Shown one piece after another: positions 34,302-44,889 of a stretch of DNA of 64,000 bases. The notes under the pieces are model-generated. The model did not search any database, was not told the DNA's origin, and was given only the letters and a program-made list of their open reading frames with translations. The translations under genes and the position numbers were made by a program. Location of the stretch: contig JAWPGT010000003.1 of the NCBI GenBank assembly GCA_034638255.1, positions 620,001 to 684,000 of the forward strand. The letters run 5' to 3'. The DNA comes from Coprinus comatus (lineage: Eukaryota > Basidiomycota > Agaricomycetes > Agaricales > Agaricaceae). The stretch's first letter is position 1; each line of letters begins with the position of its first letter.

Positions 34302-36032
34302 TCAACTCACTGATGGCCTGCCAATGCGGGGTACCTCTGGCACAGGTTCTGTTGGTGCATCAACCGCTTCTCCGTAATAACTGGGGGCAATGGATAGCTT
34401 GGACGATCGTTTGTTCCAGAATGTTGTCCTCTTTCCCGCTGCAGGTGGTGGGAACGGGAACGCTGACTGTTCCCTACCGCCATTTGATACGGGTCCTTTT
34501 CGGTTGATGCCTGCTTCCATCATCTGCATAGGCAAAATTGGTGTCACAGGCGAGATGGAAACGTTCATTGTTGTGCGGGTTTCTTGCCGTTTCTTTCTTC
34601 GTTTTAGAACAAAAAACATTCCAATGAGCATCAACACCACTACAAATGCACCAGCCAGTGAAGCGCCAACAATAATTGCCGTGCGGTTACCGTTTCCGCT
34701 GTGTTTGTTTGAATGTATTAGACAGTGTTGAATTATGACATTCTTTAACAAAGCACAAACCTTGAGCCAACATTAGACGGCAATTGAGACTCGGATCCAG
34801 GGGATGTGGGGTTAGTTCCAATATTCGAGCTTTGCGGAGAAGAATAAACAGCGAGGTAGTCAAGATCCATAAATGGCCCTGCATCCGGATTGGCCGTTTT
34901 CGAAAGCATCATAGTGTGCTCCCCATCGGAAAGACCATCAACCCAATACTACAGGTCGTCAGTACATAGTAATTTCTGAACAGTTTGCGTTGTAACATAC
35001 CAGCAATATCTATTGAATCTTGTATTTAGTAATGCATGCGAGAAATTGATTTTGAAATGCGACTCACATTGGGCCGTACGGCGGCAGACAGATGCCCGGA
35101 TCCTCTTGGCATTGAAATTGTTTGCCCGTCAATGGCGACAGAAAAATCAGCATGATCGGGTGAAACAGTACCATAGACACCAATGGCGTTTCCAGTGAAC
35201 TTTAGGGAAGCTGCAGCATCCGGCGCTTGTGAAAAGCTGAAAGAACACGCAATTAGCTTCGAATAAATGAAGAATCAGCAATTATCCTCATACTGTAGAG
35301 TGTTAGCATGAAATTCCGGTCTTGAATTCATACTCCATGCAGCAGCAGAGGGTAAATAAGTTATTCCTGAGTCATTGTCATCATAGTTCGTAATTTGAGG
35401 AGTCGAGCTAGCAAGTAACCTTGTTAAGACGGTTAGAACCCATTCGCATGATGTGGACATACCCAGCGGAGCCAATTTGTGTCTCAAAAGTAAATGCATC
35501 AATATCAACCACCCCTCCCCCTAGATTCGAGAAAACTACAGTGTGAACGTCGTTGGAAAGGCCAGAGACGGAAGCTAGAGTGTTCCTTGCGGGATCCGGT
35601 CCAGATGTGGGATTACCACTAAAAAGTCGTTGTCCGTCGAGTGTAACAGAAAATGGGCCATAACCAGGCCTACGCCCTCCAGTCAACTGAAACCCAGTCC
35701 CTGCACCTTCTCAGTACTTCTACAGGCACGACATGACCACAAAACATACCACGAAACCTAAAAGTTGCGGTCGCGCCGGGTGTGTCAGTTCTATGATAGG
35801 ATCCACCGGAGTACGACTGTTTGGATTCGGTATGAGCGTTTTTGGTAAATGTATATGTGGAATAAACCGCACAGGAGCAAGCGTATCTTCTGGTGGGGCG
35901 TCCTGCCAGGATTCGGCAGGCGCATATGTGATCATAGGAGAGCAATCTTCAACTGAAAAAAAATCAACACTTCAAATCGTAAAAAATCTGTATTAAATTC
36001 CGTAACGAACCTAGTATTGATTGAGTCGCCAT
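34302..36032 (-). CDS. single-pass membrane protein with two galactose-binding-like domains
   Basis: It starts MATQSILVEDCSPMITYAP at 36032, with a first intron right after codon 7. Domain 1 reads SGGSYHRTDTPGATATFRFR, GGRRPGYGPFSVTLDG and VVFSNLGGGVVDIDAFTFE. Domain 2 reads DNDSGITYLPSAAAWSM, KFTGNAIGVYGTVSPDHADF and YWVDGLSDGEHTMMLSK. A Ser/Pro linker leads to the helix TAIIVGASLAGAFVVVLMLI, basic RRKKR and a polar cytosolic tail ending RIGRPSVS. Such beta-sandwich tandem proteins are abundant in mushroom genomes and may bind cell-wall sugars; no ligand is known from the sequence. No classical signal peptide is visible, which is usual for this family. Seven or so introns, all consistent; about 470 residues. 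Confidence 0.78.
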
Positions 36033-36553
36033 CTAGGCTGAACTATTCGAACGGATTAAACGGGTAGAAAATAAGAACGAAAAGAAAAACAAGGAAAGGA
36101 AGGAACGAATAGACAGCCTCAAGCTGTGGAATACCAGCTCTTGACAGAGGACAAGAAAAAGAAGTGACTGTAGAACACACACACACACAAGCGTTCGACC
36201 CGCGACTGTAGTGAACCAAGTCCGCAGGACATTGACAGTACGTTTTGTATATCAACCATCAAAAGTTGGAATGATGCATGTGCATTGAAATTCATTAGCG
36301 TTGATTTGATGGTCACCAGTCGGCTGTGTTGCCAGATATTGAGGTGGGTGTAATTGGGCATAAATATGACGTGAGCGCTGACTAGACTGCCAGTAGTGTA
36401 AACGCAAATTATGCTGTTTAAACTGGGCTTAAGCAGTGTAAGTTTATTTTTGTTTGATCGCGACAGGGGCTCGGATTGATGCGTTCCGTTAATGAGTGCC
36501 AAATTCAGAGCAAACAATCGCAAGGACCATTGGGCTCTCTTCCACACCATAAC
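36033..36553. promoter_or_regulatory. divergent upstream region with CA microsatellite
   Basis: 521 bp between divergent start codons of the galactose-binding-like membrane protein and the HicA-like fusion gene. It contains an AC microsatellite at 36175-36189. No specific regulatory element could be assigned. Confidence 0.4.
36175..36189 (+). repeat. (AC)n microsatellite
   Basis: Seven and a half AC units in the divergent upstream region. Confidence 0.9.
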
Positions 36554-39500
36554 ATGAGCTCAAAGCACCGGTTGAAATCAAGCAGCAATACTAAAGATGT
36601 CATCAAAACGGGGCCTAAAGAAGTACACATTGATGCGGAACGCGCAAAGAAACTCAGGTCTACTGTGAAGCCCACAACCTCGCGTGCCCTTATTCTTCGC
36701 GAAGGTAAATATGGCATTCAAGGAGCCGGAGGACTAGCAGCATCGTCGAGAATCAGTGGAAGGGAAAAACTAGACCTTCTTGCAGGTGAATAATCTTGCG
36801 CGTTGGTGATATGCTTATTTTTAACCCAGACATAAAGAGGATCTCGTTACTAGAACAAGAACAGCTGTCTCTGCACCATTTGATATCCACAAATGTCTTC
36901 GCATAGCAGAATCCCAATACGATAGTAAGTCGATCATCTCTTTCAATCCTGAATATGACCCTGAATATATCATCACTGCAGTATTCCTGGGTGATATCTC
37001 AAGTCTCCATGACCCAGAGATTTTTCAAAATCTTATCAATGACGAGGTAGATGCTCTCACACATAGAGATCCCAAGACACCAGATCAAAAGAAAAACGCG
37101 AGTCATGTAGCTAAAATCATCATGACAAGGTATGTAGTCTGCCCAAACGCGACCCTTTCTTTATTAAGGGACCTACTAGAATCCATAACACGTACATGCT
37201 AGCTGCGGGATGGCACATTGTCAAAGAAACAATCCAAGAGTTGATACGTTCCGAAATGACGAATAAGAACGTCAAAGTCGTTCTCATGAACGATGCTCGA
37301 ATGCGCAACCTTTATCTATCTCTTTTTCACATGGTTGGATTGTTGGTCGACATCTATCAGAATAGGTTCTCTGTTCTGGCATTGAACTCTCGTACGTCCG
37401 AACTGTCATTTCCCGACCAAGGGATTTGAGCTTACCAATAGCCTTCATCAGCGCATTATACAAAATATTTCAAGGAGAAACCATCTGATGATCCAACTGA
37501 TGAACCAGAGATTATTTTTGACTATGCCGAGCTTCGCCAGGCTACAATGTCATTCATAGATTCTATCATTCTTGAACTTTGCTTCCCTAAAGCAGAATAT
37601 CCTAAATTCATACTCTATCGACTACTTCAAGATGCCGCACAAGAAGCACCGAAGGAGACACACCGATTCTCTCAGCTCATGTGGGATTCCATTGGTGATT
37701 TATCAGTAAGCCCGGGGTTATGCTCAAACAATTTAAATTCATTCCAACAATTCGCAAGGAATCTGTTGAATTACAACAACTGCTTGAGACTCCCTTTTTA
37801 ACACCGGGCGGTTACCAATGGAAGGATGATCCTTTGAAGATGCCAGAAACATACGACAATTGGCTAGATGCACAAATGCTCTCATTAAGAGCATCGAGAG
37901 AAATTGCAAACTTCAAAGATATCATATATCCTTTGGAAAAGACTACGACGAAAGTTGTACTCGATAAGATGTGGTCAGGGATAGATTTGGTATGGTTTCC
38001 TTTAAATATATATTGCCAATTGTCAGCCCTCCTAATCCCTGAACGTCGAAAAAAAGAATTATATGCGATTCGCTGGGAAGAATGTTGATGACTTATGGTC
38101 TCTCAAAGAAGCCCTCGACCAACCTGCTCAATGGACATGTTTCTTCAGCACCGCCAATAAAAACAAAACCCTAAATTTCCTTGATGGACCAAAGAAACGT
38201 CTTGCCATAACTTCTGGATACGATTCTAGTGGTAGTATGCCGTCCTTACAAAGCTTCTCTGCATCCGATGCATCTGCCAGTGATCTAGATGATACTGATT
38301 CAGAATTTGAATTATTTCCTGATGAGGATGATGGTTATAATACAGAAGAGGAAGATGAACTGAGGGAAATGTTGAGGTCAGCAATGGATACTGCACATGA
38401 ACGCGATTGGCTCAATTATTCGGACCCTCAACCGGAAGAGTCTCAAGAGGATGAAGAGGATTACAGTCCAAACCCGTTCCTTAAATTATTGTCCTCTTTA
38501 AGGGGTATGTTGAAGTTGGTTTTTTTGTTTTGTTTTTGGACATCCGCTAAAAATTCTTACAAGGTCGTCTTTTCACTTCAAGCAAGAAGTTTAAGGTACC
38601 CCCCAATAAATCCCCTCAAGGTAATTTCGGATCTATTCTATCCTAAGAGGGTTTATGTACTCAATACCCATCTTTAGCATATGTGCCTTCCTCTCACAAA
38701 ACTACAATGGAGGAGGCTACAGACGAAGAAGAACCTCAAGCTGAGGGAAAGAAAAAGAAAAAGAAAAAGCCCAAGAAGAAGAAGAAGGCAACAACTGACA
38801 CCATTGCAGGAGAACAGGAACCAAAGGAAGCTACTGACGAACCAAAGTCTCCTATACCTGAGTCAGTCCCTTCTACACCCAGACCTCAGCAGACACCAGT
38901 GTCACCAAAGGCTACAACTCCAAACACACCAATTGCAACCAAGAAACCACCTACAGGTGTATCATCCCTGAAAACTAAAACTCCTGTATCTCCATTGTTA
39001 TCTCAAGCAGCAATTCCGTCCTTTGAAACTGCAACAAGTCATGCACAATCAACTCGTTCATATCTCTCTACAATCGAGCCACATAAAGTCAAATCAAAGA
39101 CTCGGAGCGATACGGCCTCTGTTTTCTCTAACAAAGAGGAAGAGAAACCCAAGAAAAAGAACCGATTTATGTCTGCTATTGGGCTTGGCAAGAAAGAACC
39201 TGTTATGGATGAGAAAGAACAAAGTGAAGCAAGGACGAGCTGGTTCCACAGTTTATCCAAGAAGACTGAAGACCTGATGCATCATTTGTTGCGCACCCCG
39301 GATGACCTTAGACAAGGTCAGGGTGGAATGAAATGGGACGACTTTGTGAAGGCAAGAGTCCAAAGTTGACCTCATGCACCCAGAAAGCTGATGAATATTA
39401 ATGCAAATACAGCTGATGACTGAAATGGGCTTTCAGCACGACCCGAGTACGGCTGGTTCAAGCGTTCGTTTCACACCTCCTGGACAAAACGATCATGTTA

Positions 39501-39757
39501 GATACTTTTTTTTTTTTGCCATAATGTTAATTCTTACTGATAAGCCTCTACTTAGCCCATAAGCTTCCATAAACGTAAGTTCTTGTCAAATAGATTATAC
39601 TGTTTTATTGACGATTATTTTCATAGCACATCCTAAATCATACATCGAAGAATGGAGACTGAGAGCGTGGTCGCAGCGTCTCAAGAAAAAATATGGTTGG
39701 GACACGGATGTTTTTATGGACAATGTTGAACTTTTCCACCAGAAGGGACAAATGTAA
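36554..39757 (+). CDS. large conserved protein with C-terminal HicA-like domain
   Basis: About ten exons, roughly 870 residues, starting MSSKHRLKSSSNTKDVIKTG; an in-frame ATG at 36479 is a weaker alternative. The N-half is helical (HIVKETIQELIRSEMTNKNV, YLSLFHMVGLLVDIYQNRFS, FILYRLLQDAAQEA). An acidic region, a Lys-rich block near 38745-38790 and a disordered Ser/Thr/Pro part follow. The last exons form a small alpha-beta domain, MKWDDFVKLMTEMGFQHDP then STAGSSVRF and SFHKPHPK, like the bacterial HicA/YcfA mRNA-interferase fold. The position of the usual G-S-H catalytic triplet reads G-S-S, so ribonuclease activity is doubtful. The intron inside this domain (39352-39412) is GC-AG. Function unknown; the domain may bind RNA. 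The N-terminal region has no family I can name. Confidence 0.75.
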
Positions 39758-39812
39758 AATTGTACTGACACAACATAAATGAGCCTAATGTTACCCTCTA
39801 TGTATTCATTTA

Positions 39813-41027
39813 TTATTTACGACAATTGATCAAACCCTTGACTTTCCACAGCTGATTAAGCCTGTCAAGCTACTGACTTCAGTCATAATAACCATGAATA
39901 AAATTGATCTATGTGCTCACCAAAGAAGCAAACCCATCCTCACGAATGACATCGCCTACCGCCCGTTCAAGTACTTCCAGCGGGATATCGTATATCGAAG
40001 TAGTTTCCTTAATAGAGTCAATGATTGGATGAGAAGGAACAATTCTCTCTCTAGATGGAAGTCCGTTTTCAAGAGATGGCTCTGTGGTGTAAGGTGCATG
40101 CGACGATGCTTGGGAGGTCGATGTTATGTACGTTTGACTTGAATTTGGTTGACTAGGTGCTATATCTTGGTTCCAGGAGGAAGGTACAGGGGTAATCTGT
40201 TGTGCTGGAGGAGGAGCCATCGTTGACCAACTGGATTGAGTGTAATTCGGTGGTATTGTACTGTGGAAATTAACAGGCTGCATTTTCGAGTCCGTAGCAA
40301 CCATAGTAGGTGTCATCGAATAATGGGGTTGACTCGCCAGTACACTAGGAGTTCCTACGAGTTGCGAATAGTGAGAAGCGTGGCTGAGAGCAGGTTGTGA
40401 CGTGTATTGTCGTTGGTTCCCAGCACTTGTATGACATGGGCATACACTCCTGATGCAAGAAATAAATGAATTGGTATCTGGTTCAGAACAGAATGCAATT
40501 TGGAAGCGGCGAAACATCTAGAAGCATATTTTCGGGATTAGTCACCGGCTTGAGGTTTGTGAGCGCATATATACAGTAGTATTGTTCTGGTTGAGAGGAT
40601 GAAGATAGCGGATGCCAACAGTCGTTTCCCTATACACAGCCTTTAGTGGAATGCTAACGGGCGCATCTTGGTGTATTGGTAAGGAGGAAAAAGCAAGTAA
40701 TTCCAGATCTTCCTGTAGCAACCACAGTGCCAGTAGTACACCGACGTAAGTAAAGTCCGGTTTAGAAAGCTCTGTGAGCAGGAGACTTGCGAGAAGAACT
40801 TCCGAGTTATCATTTAAAGTGACGATAGCACCATTCTGGATAGTCCAAACTACCCTAAGTCGGACGCTCTTGAGTTCGGGTTTGTCAGTTTTCGTAACAT
40901 CCAGAATGAGCCGAAGAACAGGGTTAGCGAAGTGTTGCCAGTCGTTTCCTTGAGAATTCCCAGATGGATAAGACCTTGAGTATTTTGAAAGCGGGAACGT
41001 TGTTGTTGAGGTAGTTGTATGAGACAT
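39813..41027 (-). CDS. PH-domain-like protein, possibly meiotic recombination factor Rec114
   Basis: Exon 1 starts MSHTTTSTTTFPLSKYS and holds a beta-rich region (KSVRLRVVWTIQNGAIVTLN, LWLLQEDLELLAFSSLPI). After an intron come MFRRFQIAFCSEPDTNSFI and IRSVCPC, which fit the last strand and helix of a PH-like fold. A Gln/Ser/Pro linker leads to a short C-terminal helix, YDIPLEVLERAVGDVIREDG. This layout of N-terminal PH fold, disordered linker and small C-terminal helical domain is that of Rec114/Rec7, which acts with Mei4 to activate meiotic double-strand breaks. Similarity is structural and weak, so the name is tentative. A good donor (GTGAGC) near 39917 allows a last exon reading LWKVKGLINC to 39813; without splicing the protein stops at 39909. 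Confidence 0.5.
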
Positions 41028-41253
41028 TGCAGGGAGCCTTTGAAGAGTTCTGAATATGTATGGAATCCCCCCTTTATTTGGTTAGAGTAACAGAAACAAA
41101 CACATGGTAATGACGCTGTTCAAGTGCTTACAAGAGTTTGCTTATTCTGCTCATTACACATTACTATTACAGGCTCGCAGCCCTGAGTAGTTCATTCACA
41201 CTATGCCAGACTACCAAAGTAGCCACAAAACGTCAAATACAACACTATCAAAA
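41028..41253. promoter_or_regulatory. shared divergent upstream region, 226 bp
   Basis: Between the divergent starts of the Rec114-like and VanZ-like genes. No specific motif assigned. Confidence 0.35.
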
Positions 41254-42219
41254 ATGTCAAAATTCTTTATGAAATCTTATAGATTCCGATTCCCAAATTA
41301 TGAGCTCCCACTACGACTCCGACCAGTTGCGTTACATCTACCAGCTCGAAAAACCGCACTAACATCTTAAACAGTGGTTCATTGCTCTTACTTGTATTAT
41401 TATGGTCCTCTTTGCTTTCCTTGGTTTTGTGGATTTTCCCGAGTCGATGCCTTTGCGTGCCGAAATGTTACACTTCCTGTGCTTTAGTTTAGCGACGGGA
41501 GTTTTCTACTTCATATTGGATGTTGACGAGTTAGTGGATCTCTTCTTTACTATGGCATATTTTTACTAACGAATCATCATGTAGAAGTGCCAGGAGAATA
41601 TGGTTTTGGCGTTATTTCGCTCTTATATTTACTGTATTTACTTGCTCCTTCTGTGGTGGAATCTTGAGCGAGGTTGTACAATCTTTACTTCCGGTATGTA
41701 CCTCTCATACCATATGCTCTTGTTCACAATAATAGTATCCTGCTAGTACAAAGACTTCCAACCCACCGAGGTCTTAGTAAGCCCTGTTGTCACTATCTAA
41801 AAGATTCGTTTTTTTACTCTATTCAGGCAAACCTACTAGGTTCAACGCTAGGTCTAATTGTCTCATTCCACCTTGAAAAATATTATCGCCACCGTCGAGA
41901 AATTCGAAGACTGTATCGCCCTCTCGATAATGAGTCCCTTTCCGATTTCGAAGATGACCTCGAATCATTTGGCACTCAACTTTTACCAACACACAGTACT
42001 AGCAGTGGAGCACCTGTCGGAGTCACGGGTAATACTGCAGGGAAAGGGAGGAATCAACGGAAAAATAAGGGTAATGTGCGATTTGTTGATGTATGGGATA
42101 CGAGAGAAGAATTATTTGAGATTGGTGAAGAAAGTGATGAAGATGAAAGAGAAGGGGAGAGTCAACCACTAAGGTCGCATAGGGATACTACTGGTGGAGA
42201 GAATGGTCCAACAAAATAG
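41254..42219 (+). CDS. VanZ-like membrane protein
   Basis: Five exons, about 250 residues. Start MSKFFMKSYRFRFPNY; a second in-frame ATG is at 41269. Then WFIALTCIIMVLFAFLGFV, PESMPLRAEMLHFLCFSLAT, IWFWRYFALIFTVFTCSFC, GGILSEVVQSLLPYKDFQPT and EANLLGSTLGLIVSFHLEKY. This follows the VanZ pattern: a short loop, helices, a histidine in the second helix (LHF), SEVVQ and the N-LGS-LG turn. The rest is a hydrophilic acidic tail (DNESLSDFEDDLESFGTQLL, ELFEIGEESDEDER). VanZ-like domains occur in bacteria and fungi; the function in fungi is not known. Exon 4 is only 24 nt (41747-41770). No frame break. Confidence 0.8.
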
Positions 42220-42569
42220 GCGGTACTAACATAATAATCAATAGAGATGGTTTGGGTCATATGCGTTGGACTTGGTGTTTATTGTTTTATGTATCTGACT
42301 GTATCACTAGCTTCGAGGATCCAATAATTCGAGACACTTTTCATGTTCAAAGTACAACCTTCGTAGTTCATATAAATAGAGTTTACACAGCTTTTGTTGA
42401 TCTCCATACATCAGTTTCTCAGCTATATATGGAGATGGGACTGCTTATCTTTTGTCACAGTTTCTCAATGAGAGTTTCAAGATTCTATAGTGCGTTAAAA
42501 AGACTGAATAAAAAGTTGAATATATATATGTGGAGAGAAAAAAAGGTGTTCGAAAGTCTAATTGGTGAA
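42220..42569. other. intergenic between convergent genes
   Basis: A/T-rich 3-prime flanks of the VanZ-like gene and the Mmc1-like gene. A 111-codon plus-strand frame (42252-42587) overlaps the end of the opposing gene and has no motif. Confidence 0.55.
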
Positions 42570-44810
42570 TTACACATTCATCTTTGAAATAACCGCATCC
42601 AATTCATCTTTCAATTTTCTCAATTCATCTCTGACTCTATCAACTTCCTCTTGTTTACTTTTCACAAGTTCTTCAAGCCCCTCACAAGCTTTTTGAGCTC
42701 CTATGGTTACTTTTTGTGACATAACATCATCCACTTTGATCTAAGGAGATAAAAGGAAAAGATAAATAAAATCCACATCAATACCTTTTGAAGCATAGAA
42801 GATAATACAATAGAAAAAAAAACGAACCTTTAAATCTCTTTCAAGTCCTTGTCCTACTCTTTCCCAATCACTCCACCACTTCCTCTTCGCTTTTTCCCAT
42901 TTAGCCATAGCCCATCTAATACTTCCAACAACACCTAACAAACCAACAGCAATACCAGTAGTAGGTTCCGCACCCATACCTACCATATCCCAAATTCCAG
43001 TCCCAACACTAGTACCAACAGCATTCGTACTTTGTATCAAATAACCCATCCATCCAGCCCATGTAATACCACTGCCACTAGCAACACCAATACTCATACC
43101 TATAACTGTACGTTGAGCTGCAAGATGTAAACGGGTGGTTGGATATGTGAGAAGTTGGGTTTTGCGTTTTGAGATTGGGGATGTTAAGGTTGATGGAGTT
43201 AATGTATAGGTTAATGAGGATGTTATTTGGGAAAAGGTGTTTTTAAGAATGTTTGCTGTGAAGAGGGGTGGTATATTAGGGTCGGAAGATGATGGGGATG
43301 ATGAAGTGGGGGTTTGTAGGTATACAAGTGTTTGAGCGGCTGTTGTTAGGGAATTTTGAAGGGAATGTAAGCGACCGGTTTGAAGAATTAACTGTAAAGT
43401 ATCATATAAATAATGAATTAGGAAGTACAAAAACGAATTACTAACTTTTTGTTCCAAATCTCTACACCAAACACGATTAACTGCGTCTCCAACAATATTA
43501 CTAACTTCATCAACCCTCCAAACTGTCTTCCACCAGCTCAGCCTTTCTAAAACCAATTTCATCTCTTTACTTGCTAATTTCAAAGCATCACCAACTTCAT
43601 CCTTTCCTTTTCCTTCAACTTGATTTGTAGCAGTAATTCCATGACCAAGAATTTCACCATGAGCTTTCGCTTTAACTTCTTCAACTCTTCCAATAAGTCG
43701 ACTTATACCCTCTCTAATATCATCTAAATTTCTTTGTACGCTTTGTATATTTGTGTAAAACGCGTCTAATGCATCATGTAATTGTAAAATGGCGGTCTTG
43801 TTTCTGAGAAACTCGAAAGATGAGGGAGTGGTTGATCCTGCATCGACAGTAGAACGAATGGCATTGGTAAGATGTGAGATACCGGAGTTTGTGAAGTTGT
43901 CTTGATATTCTTGAATTGCGAGAGGTGAGTTGGGATTTGCACGGAATGTTTGAACTGCATTAAGGGCTAGAGAGGAGTCGACGAAGTAAAGGTTTTTGGA
44001 TGGGGAGGGTAGAAGAGTTTGTGAGAGGGTGGTAGAGTTAAGTGAGGGTGGTGAAGAGGAAATGAAGATTGTGTTGGAGGGGAAGGTGAGGGTTTTGAGT
44101 GTTGTAAGTGGGGTGGTTAGAGGATTGAAGACAACTATAGGGACATCTGCTTTGAAGAGGGATGGGGGTATTGAGGAATTAGATTTACGGAGTTCGGTGA
44201 TTTCTAGAGGTATAGAGAATTGTGAGAGGTAGGCGGATGAGAGCTGGACAGAGGAGCTGGGTTTTGACCTATATATACCAAATGAGATAGAGAGTAGTGA
44301 TATATTAGAGTTACTCACGAAAGAGTAAGACTAGATGAAGAATTGTCTGTCCAACGGTTTCGTAGGGTTTCTGTCCGAGTCACGTCGGAGCTGAGTGGCT
44401 CTTCGAGTAATGCAGTAACTAGATCTTCCGCCCCTGCCCATTGGTCCATACCAAGCACTGTAGTTGTCATTAGGAGTGTTACAAGCCTTTCGGAGACATG
44501 GCATACCGACAACTCGTACTGGACGTTCTGCACCAATAGACAAGTTTTCAAAAGTATCTGCGAGAACATCTTTCCAAAAGTTAGTCTCTCGAGCAGTACG
44601 CGACAAGTCCGATTGCCGTTCTCCGACTTTATATACTGGTTGGAGAATATTTTCTATTTTATGCTGCACAGTCAGTGCTTCATGCTTTGTTGTTGCCAGA
44701 GAAGAGAGGGGCCGTATGAGTCTGCCAAGGCTGGGAATGGTGCATTTCTGCATTTGCCCTAGCGGATGGCCCAACAACGAAGGAGTTCCGGGGATGAGAG
44801 CTAGGGTCAC
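42570..44810 (-). CDS. Mmc1-like mitochondrial membrane protein
   Basis: Five exons, about 660 residues. The first ATG is at 44810; a second one at 44753 gives MQKCTIPSLGRLIRPLSS, a likely mitochondrial presequence. Next come VRVVVLGMDQWAGAEDLVTA and LLEEPLSSD, a helical middle (LHDALDAFYTNIQSVQRNL, KEMKLVLERLSWWKTVWRVD) and a hydrophobic hairpin, SGSGITWAGWMGYLIQ and GIAVGLLGVVGSIRWAMAKW. The C-terminal coiled coil is EELVKSKQEEVDRVRDEL. I recall this layout from fungal proteins annotated Mmc1, thought to be divergent dynamin-related inner-membrane proteins; that assignment is from memory and moderate. The coiled coil after the membrane hairpin should face the matrix or intermembrane space. 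All introns are GT-AG. Confidence 0.65.
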
Positions 44811-44889
44811 GTGCGTTATGGGCGATAAGCGAGTGAGTGGAATAATATATCATTCAAAGTGTGACAAACAAAGTCTCTGCAGCTGGGCC
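44811..44889. promoter_or_regulatory. very short divergent upstream region, 79 bp
   Basis: Only 79 bp separate the ATG of the Mmc1-like gene, if its first ATG is used, from that of the SPT23/MGA2-like gene (136 bp from the second ATG). Both promoters must overlap each other or the opposing transcript. Confidence 0.45.
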
